A DNA stretch of 39,136 nt from NCBI GenBank assembly GCA_011052215.1, contig DRJK01000049.1, positions 1 to 39,136 on the forward strand, written 5' to 3'. How positions within the stretch are numbered: position 1 is the stretch's first letter; each line of letters starts with the position of its first letter. The stretch is from Gammaproteobacteria bacterium (lineage in GTDB: Bacteria > Pseudomonadota > Gammaproteobacteria > JAADHQ01). Below the pieces are notes generated by a model, which worked only from the letters and a program-made list of their open reading frames with translations, was not told the origin of the DNA and made no database searches. Shown piece by piece: positions 35,291 through 39,136 of this stretch. The translations under genes and the position numbers were made by a program.

Positions 35291-35728
35291 TTATTCTGTA
35301 CGGTTGACAGGGGTAACTCGCCGATCCTGGTGTAATTTAAGGAGCTTTAGTTTAACCTCGTTATAGAAGGCCGGAGGCAAAAGACCATAGGAGTACTGTG
35401 CATTTGACGTGCGCGATATAGGACGTAAGTCAGGCCCTGGCCAGACAAAACGATTGAGCTCACTGACAATAATCCACGACCGTTGACCGTCCAGCCCTAA
35501 CCGTTTTTTAATCGCTTGAGGTATCTCGATTCCTTCGTTTCTGTCTTGTGGCTCAGTGTGCGTGATCGGGAGAGCCATTATGATTTGCTCATCCTCGCTA
35601 TTGGTAACCGTTAGTATAATGGCGCAAGGGCGATCTTTAATGCCTTCAGCATAGCCGCTATCTGATTCTCTGCGCCATAAATAACTATAATTGATGACAA
35701 GACCGGCCTCTGGTTTAGGATAAGGCAC
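35291..35728 (-). CDS. PemK/MazF-like toxin
   Basis: This 145-residue protein resembles PemK-like growth inhibitors, which are mRNA endonucleases. GLVINYSYLWRRESDSGY and EGIKDRPCAIILTV form the beta-barrel core with the conserved Arg-Pro-Cys, and IMALPITH follows. The GTG start lies three bases after the Phd-type antitoxin stop. It is of full family length and appears intact. Confidence 0.8.
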   Translation of the reverse strand: MPYPKPEAGLVINYSYLWRRESDSGYAEGIKDRPCAIILTVTNSEDEQIIMALPITHTEPQDRNEGIEIPQAIKKRLGLDGQRSWIIVSELNRFVWPGPDLRPISRTSNAQYSYGLLPPAFYNEVKLKLLKLHQDRRVTPVNRTE

Positions 35729-35731
35729 TGT

Positions 35732-35986
35732 TTATTTTAATTCATCATTCAGATAATCATGCTCTGAAGACATACTGGCAGAAGAAATCATTTCAATATC
35801 TTTTTCAGATAGATCCTCTACGCCCAATACGATACGTGCACGCTTACGAAGCGCTTTATACTCTGCCGCACCAATTAGAACCAGATGTTCACGACCATAG
35901 CGTGTAATCATGACGGACTCTTTTAGCGCCTGGTCTTGGTACTGACCAGTGTTTCGTTGGAAATCCTGTGATGTGACTTTAAGCAT
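35732..35986 (-). CDS. Phd/YefM-like antitoxin
   Basis: This 84-residue protein is the antitoxin of the PemK-like toxin. Its N-terminal half has the Phd/YefM DNA-binding fold (VTSQDFQRNTGQYQDQAL, VMITRYGREHLVLI), and the acidic C-terminus probably covers the toxin. GGAG at 35992-35995 precedes the ATG. The perfect dyad at 36004-36025 directly upstream is the likely autoregulatory operator. Confidence 0.85.
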   Translation of the reverse strand: MLKVTSQDFQRNTGQYQDQALKESVMITRYGREHLVLIGAAEYKALRKRARIVLGVEDLSEKDIEMISSASMSSEHDYLNDELK

Positions 35987-36003
35987 TTAATTCTCCATAT
36001 GTT

Positions 36004-36025
36004 ACATATCTTATGTATGATATGT
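36004..36025 (-). promoter_or_regulatory. Operator dyad of the Phd/PemK operon
   Basis: ACATATC (36004-36010) and GATATGT (36019-36025) are exact complements around 8 bases, 18 bases upstream of the antitoxin start. This is the typical position for toxin-antitoxin autorepression. Confidence 0.55.
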
Positions 36026-36142
36026 ATTATAGCGTATTTCAAAGGTACTGCCAGCCAAATTCAGAAACACTAAAATAAGCAGTAATTGACTAATAAATCG
36101 TTATTAAGCACCAAATACCCGACTATCATGGCGATATAGTGA

Positions 36143-36493
36143 ATGCTCATGAGTTCGGCATTTAAAGGGAAGCAATATTGCAAATTTATTTCACTGGTTT
36201 GAGCAACCCCATACGCCTTGCGAGCGGGAGCGGACGATCATTTTAATCGACAAATGTACCTCGGAGATCACATTTCATAGCCGTGACGAGTTTCACCAAT
36301 GCCGGTTGCTGCCTGATCTGCACCAAGTGGAAGTCTTTCTTAGTGCTACTGAAATGCGTGTACTGACCCGTATCTGGAGATTGGCATGGATGGTGAGTTT
36401 GGTTGTCTGTCCAATCCTCGTGTCGAGTGTGTCAGCTTGGCCGATATGAGGAAAGAAATCTGGCGCTATAAGACGCTCACGCGCTGTCACTGA
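36143..36493 (+). pseudogene. Probable decayed ORF of unknown origin
   Basis: A protein-like sequence can be read only by changing frame twice. It starts in the frame of ATG 36143 (MSSAFKGKQY), moves to the frame of 36180 (FHWFEQPHTPCERERT ... LLPDLHQVEVFLSATEMR), and then returns to the first frame (YLEIGMDGEFGCLSNPRVEC) up to TGA 36491. I do not recognise the parent family. Two compensating shifts in about 350 bases argue for decay rather than programmed frameshifting. The gap of about 650 bases around it holds nothing else except the operator at its left end. Confidence 0.35.
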
Positions 36494-36637
36494 TCAGGCA
36501 CGATTTGCACCCTTTACCTATATAGTGGTGCATTTCAGTTTACCGCAATTTTTCCCGTCATTTAGGTTAAATCGGGGATAACTGATGGTAATAAATAGTG
36601 CTTGTATCGCACCATCTTTCTTGTTGAAATGGTACAT

Positions 36638-37363
36638 ATGACGCTCTCCGATACTCAATTATCAAGGCCACGACCGCAAAAGCTGTTTCACCCGGTCGAG
36701 GAGCCACTTTCTACATTTCCGATCCAGTCGGTACGAATCGATTGGGACCGGCTGATCGCAAAACGTCCCACCGTACTTCAGACCATCGATACAATGCCGG
36801 CGTACCTTATAAAACCCGAAGTACTCACATTACTGGAAGCCGAGAAGCACCCGACTTATCGTTTGATACTGGATTTAATGTGGACCACCGGCGCACGCAT
36901 CTCGGAGATTCTAGCGCTCACACCGAGCAGCTTTATCGATGACGGCTATGACTTCGGGGTAATCCTGAAAACCTTAAAGCAACGACCAGGACGCCCCAGT
37001 AAGGCATCCATCCAGCGATCCCCCAAACGTTATGTACCGATCGTTGATTTCGCGTTACAAGATCGTATCCAGAGTTATTTGTATGCCAGAAGGTTTCGAA
37101 AGACAGAACGGATTTTCCCGATGGCAAGACAAACAGTCAACCGGCATATCACTGCGCTGGTTGAGCGGGTAGGGGGTTCACCATTTGCTATCAGTGCCCA
37201 TACGTTTAGGCACTCGTTTGCGATCCATTTGTTACTACATGGTCGGCCGTTGAAATACGTTAGCCAACTGCTTGGGCATAAATCCATCGATAGCACTGAG
37301 ATCTATACCAATGTGCTGACTATCGATGGCGGGCATTTTTTGGAAGGGGTGGACTTTCATTAA
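36638..37363 (+). CDS. Tyrosine recombinase/integrase
   Basis: This 241-residue recombinase has all the catalytic residues: Arg87 (TTGARISEIL), His188 and Arg191 (HTFRHSFA), His214 (LGHKS) and Tyr223 (EIYTNVL). A short N-terminal region precedes the catalytic domain, so the arm-binding domain of phage integrases is missing or reduced. This resembles plasmid- or element-borne resolvases. Starts at TTG 36602, ATG 36629 and ATG 36638 are possible; none has a strong ribosome site. Its stop overlaps a 10-codon frame that leads into the downstream NTPase gene. Confidence 0.85.
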   Translation: MTLSDTQLSRPRPQKLFHPVEEPLSTFPIQSVRIDWDRLIAKRPTVLQTIDTMPAYLIKPEVLTLLEAEKHPTYRLILDLMWTTGARISEILALTPSSFIDDGYDFGVILKTLKQRPGRPSKASIQRSPKRYVPIVDFALQDRIQSYLYARRFRKTERIFPMARQTVNRHITALVERVGGSPFAISAHTFRHSFAIHLLLHGRPLKYVSQLLGHKSIDSTEIYTNVLTIDGGHFLEGVDFH

Positions 37364-37395
37364 TGAAACATATTGAAATGGATTGTAATTTATGA
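37363..37395 (+). other. 10-codon bridging ORF between recombinase and NTPase
   Basis: ATG 37363 overlaps the recombinase stop (TAATG) and its TGA overlaps the start of the NTPase gene (ATGA at 37392-37395). The peptide is MKHIEMDCNL. Such a chain would keep ribosomes moving from the recombinase into the next gene, since the NTPase start has no obvious ribosome site of its own. Confidence 0.4.
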
Positions 37396-39136
37396 GCTTA
37401 GCAGGCATTCATGCTAGTCAAGGCTACGACTTTCAACAATTAATTGCATTACAGTGGGTAGTAAACCTATTTACACAAGACGATATTGAAGCAATTCAGA
37501 TTGAGTCTACTGGTATTCCAGGTGAAAGCAATGAAGTTACGGTTGACGATGTTGTTATAATCTACAAAGATAAAACGAGAAAGTATATACAAGCTAAGAA
37601 AAACCAAACGCACTATAAATCTTGGTCTTTGTCAGATAAAACAATTAAAGATGAATTACCTAAAGTACTGACTCAGCTGAAACAGGGAAAAGAATTCATT
37701 GTAGAGTTTGTTTCTAGATCTTCATTTGGCAATTTAGAAAAACTTACCAAGAACTGTTTGCTTATATCTAGCCTAAGTCATCTAAAGTCTAATGGACCCA
37801 AATCAACACTTAATGATTTAAATAAACTCTCAGCCATATGGGGAGCAGATCTTAATGATACTTTTAACCTTGTTCAACATATAACGTATGGTAGTCCAAT
37901 AAATGATGAAGAAAGACTCGCCTACATATCATCGTTATTAAAATCTATTGTTGCACATCCTGACCTTGCGATTCTTTATCTTAAGGATCTTGTAAATGAA
38001 TACACAGTTAAAGCCAAACCAGGCAAGCATATTCTTCGAAAAAGTGATGTTATAAAGTTTCTGAATAGCAACGGTATTTTCAGTGCCCCAGAATTCGATA
38101 ACTCCAAAATAATCGCTGAGTTAAAAACTTTGTCACAGATAGGGCGGCAGTGGCAACGCGACATTGACGGTATAAAAATAGAACGACATGAAGTTAACAC
38201 TATTTTAAACCTAATTTCCAACAACACAAAGACTATATTGCTTACCAGCATGCCAGGTTCAGGAAAAACATGTGTTTTACTCGATCTATGTGATGCAATT
38301 GATTCCTCACCTGATATATTAGCTTTCCTTAAAGGCGACTGGCCATTATGGGATAATATAGAAGGTGGCGGCTCATTCGTATCTAAATGTGCTCGGTTAT
38401 CAGAATCACACCGTATTATTCTTGTTATTGATGCGCTCGATGTTCTCTCATTAAATCGAGAACATAACGCTCTAAAACGTTTTCTGACCTTAGTAGATCA
38501 ACTATCTCGTGTCCCCAATATCATCATCATTGCTGCTTGTCGCAGCTTTGATGCACAATATGATCCTCTACTTAGAAATCGAAAATGGGAACAGGTTATT
38601 GAATTGGGCGATCTTAACTATGACTTGCAGGTTGCACCACTTTTAAACAAATGGAATGTTGATGTTGATACATTGACTAATGACCTTAAAAATCTTCTAG
38701 TCAATCCTAGAAAACTAGCTCTATTCTCTATGATTGCAAGCAGGCCATCATCCTTAAAACTACGTAGCGGCTACGAGCTTGATGAACTATTCATACAAGA
38801 ATTGATTGTAAAGAACGTGGGGCTCGGTGCGTCTGCGTTAAACGCATTATATTCGCTAGCATCAAAAATGGCGGAAAACCGGCGTCATACACTAGATGAG
38901 TCAATCGCTGCTATAGACCCTAATATCCAACGAAACCTGATCAGCAATGGTGTAATTGCGATTGATAAGAACAACAGAATATTTTTCAATCACCAATCAC
39001 TATATGAAACCATTTCAATAAGATCTGCAATAACGAAGGGGAAAAGTTTATTGGAGTTCATATTGTCATATCCACCACTTCCATATATACGCCCCTTAAT
39101 CCGAGCTTTCTTTTTTCAGCTTCGCTCCCAATCACA
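37392..39136 (+). CDS. PD-(D/E)XK-like nuclease fused to a STAND-type NTPase (3' end outside window)
   Basis: The frame stays open for 581 codons to the window edge. Residues 1-120 resemble Cap4/DUF4297-like nuclease domains: GIHASQGYDFQQ, then Glu38 (IQIES), Asp52/Asp53 (TVDDVVI) and Gln67-x-Lys69 (YIQAKK). After a helical linker comes a P-loop NTPase with Walker A TSMPGSGKT (Lys292) and Walker B ILVIDALDVL (Asp347), followed by AACRSF, as in STAND ATPases of Avs-type immune proteins. The C-terminal sensor is not in view. The gene is visibly more AT-rich than the rest of the window, which suggests horizontal transfer. Confidence 0.8.
   Translation, partial: MSLAGIHASQGYDFQQLIALQWVVNLFTQDDIEAIQIESTGIPGESNEVTVDDVVIIYKDKTRKYIQAKKNQTHYKSWSLSDKTIKDELPKVLTQLKQGKEFIVEFVSRSSFGNLEKLTKNCLLISSLSHLKSNGPKSTLNDLNKLSAIWGADLNDTFNLVQHITYGSPINDEERLAYISSLLKSIVAHPDLAILYLKDLVNEYTVKAKPGKHILRKSDVIKFLNSNGIFSAPEFDNSKIIAELKTLSQIGRQWQRDIDGIKIERHEVNTILNLISNNTKTILLTSMPGSGKTCVLLDLCDAIDSSPDILAFLKGDWPLWDNIEGGGSFVSKCARLSESHRIILVIDALDVLSLNREHNALKRFLTLVDQLSRVPNIIIIAACRSFDAQYDPLLRNRKWEQVIELGDLNYDLQVAPLLNKWNVDVDTLTNDLKNLLVNPRKLALFSMIASRPSSLKLRSGYELDELFIQELIVKNVGLGASALNALYSLASKMAENRRHTLDESIAAIDPNIQRNLISNGVIAIDKNNRIFFNHQSLYETISIRSAITKGKSLLEFILSYPPLPYIRPLIRAFFFQLRSQS

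Noticed and set aside
37976-38251. Antisense 91-codon frame inside the NTPase gene
   Set aside because: It is opposite the continuous NTPase frame and has no supporting features.

Overview
The window reads as chromosomal DNA of a gammaproteobacterium with an autotroph- or sulfur-oxidiser-like gene set: a ferredoxin-type 2-oxoacid oxidoreductase operon, a SulP and an SLC13 anion transporter, and cyclopropane lipid synthesis. The taxon is inferred from gene content only. Every gene from the left edge to 33.7 kb is on the + strand. No rRNA, tRNA or CRISPR array was seen.

Region 1 (1-9.6 kb) is central metabolism: the tail of an RND/MMPL exporter, a DUF998 membrane protein, then a tight five-gene operon (glutamate dehydrogenase, then gamma, alpha and beta subunits of a 2-oxoacid:acceptor oxidoreductase, then a GltD-like flavoprotein fused to a two-cluster ferredoxin), followed by a short-form alpha-glucan phosphorylase.

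Region 2 (9.7-27.4 kb) is the most unusual part. It is a long co-directional metal-handling island starting with cfa, an isoprenylcysteine-methyltransferase-like gene and a MerR regulator. The cfa and merR promoters are near copies of each other, each with a long MerR-type spacer and a dyad, so one metal sensor may control both lipid modification and the metal genes. The island encodes seven YHS metal-binding modules in four proteins: four in tandem on a Cu-type P1B ATPase, one on a small membrane protein, one on a YHS/HMA-like protein and one fused to the C-terminus of an ABC ATPase. Interleaved are lipid or isoprenoid enzymes (patatin, a geranylgeranyl-reductase-like flavoprotein, a lycopene-cyclase-domain protein), thiol-redox proteins, a beta-propeller, two FtsX-type permeases, a TVP38-like protein and a c-type cytochrome.

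Region 3 (27.5-33.7 kb) carries a SulP transporter, an OmpR/histidine-kinase pair and an SLC13/TrkA_C permease whose 505-base upstream region contains several complementary segments able to form alternative hairpins.

Region 4 (33.8-39.1 kb) is an accessory, defence-type region: RES/Xre and PemK/Phd toxin-antitoxin pairs on the - strand, a decayed reading frame, a tyrosine recombinase, and the first 581 codons of an AT-rich gene for a PD-(D/E)XK-like nuclease joined to a STAND-type NTPase. A 10-codon frame links recombinase and NTPase by overlapping stop/start codons. This last gene runs off the window and is the best candidate for a poorly described immune system.
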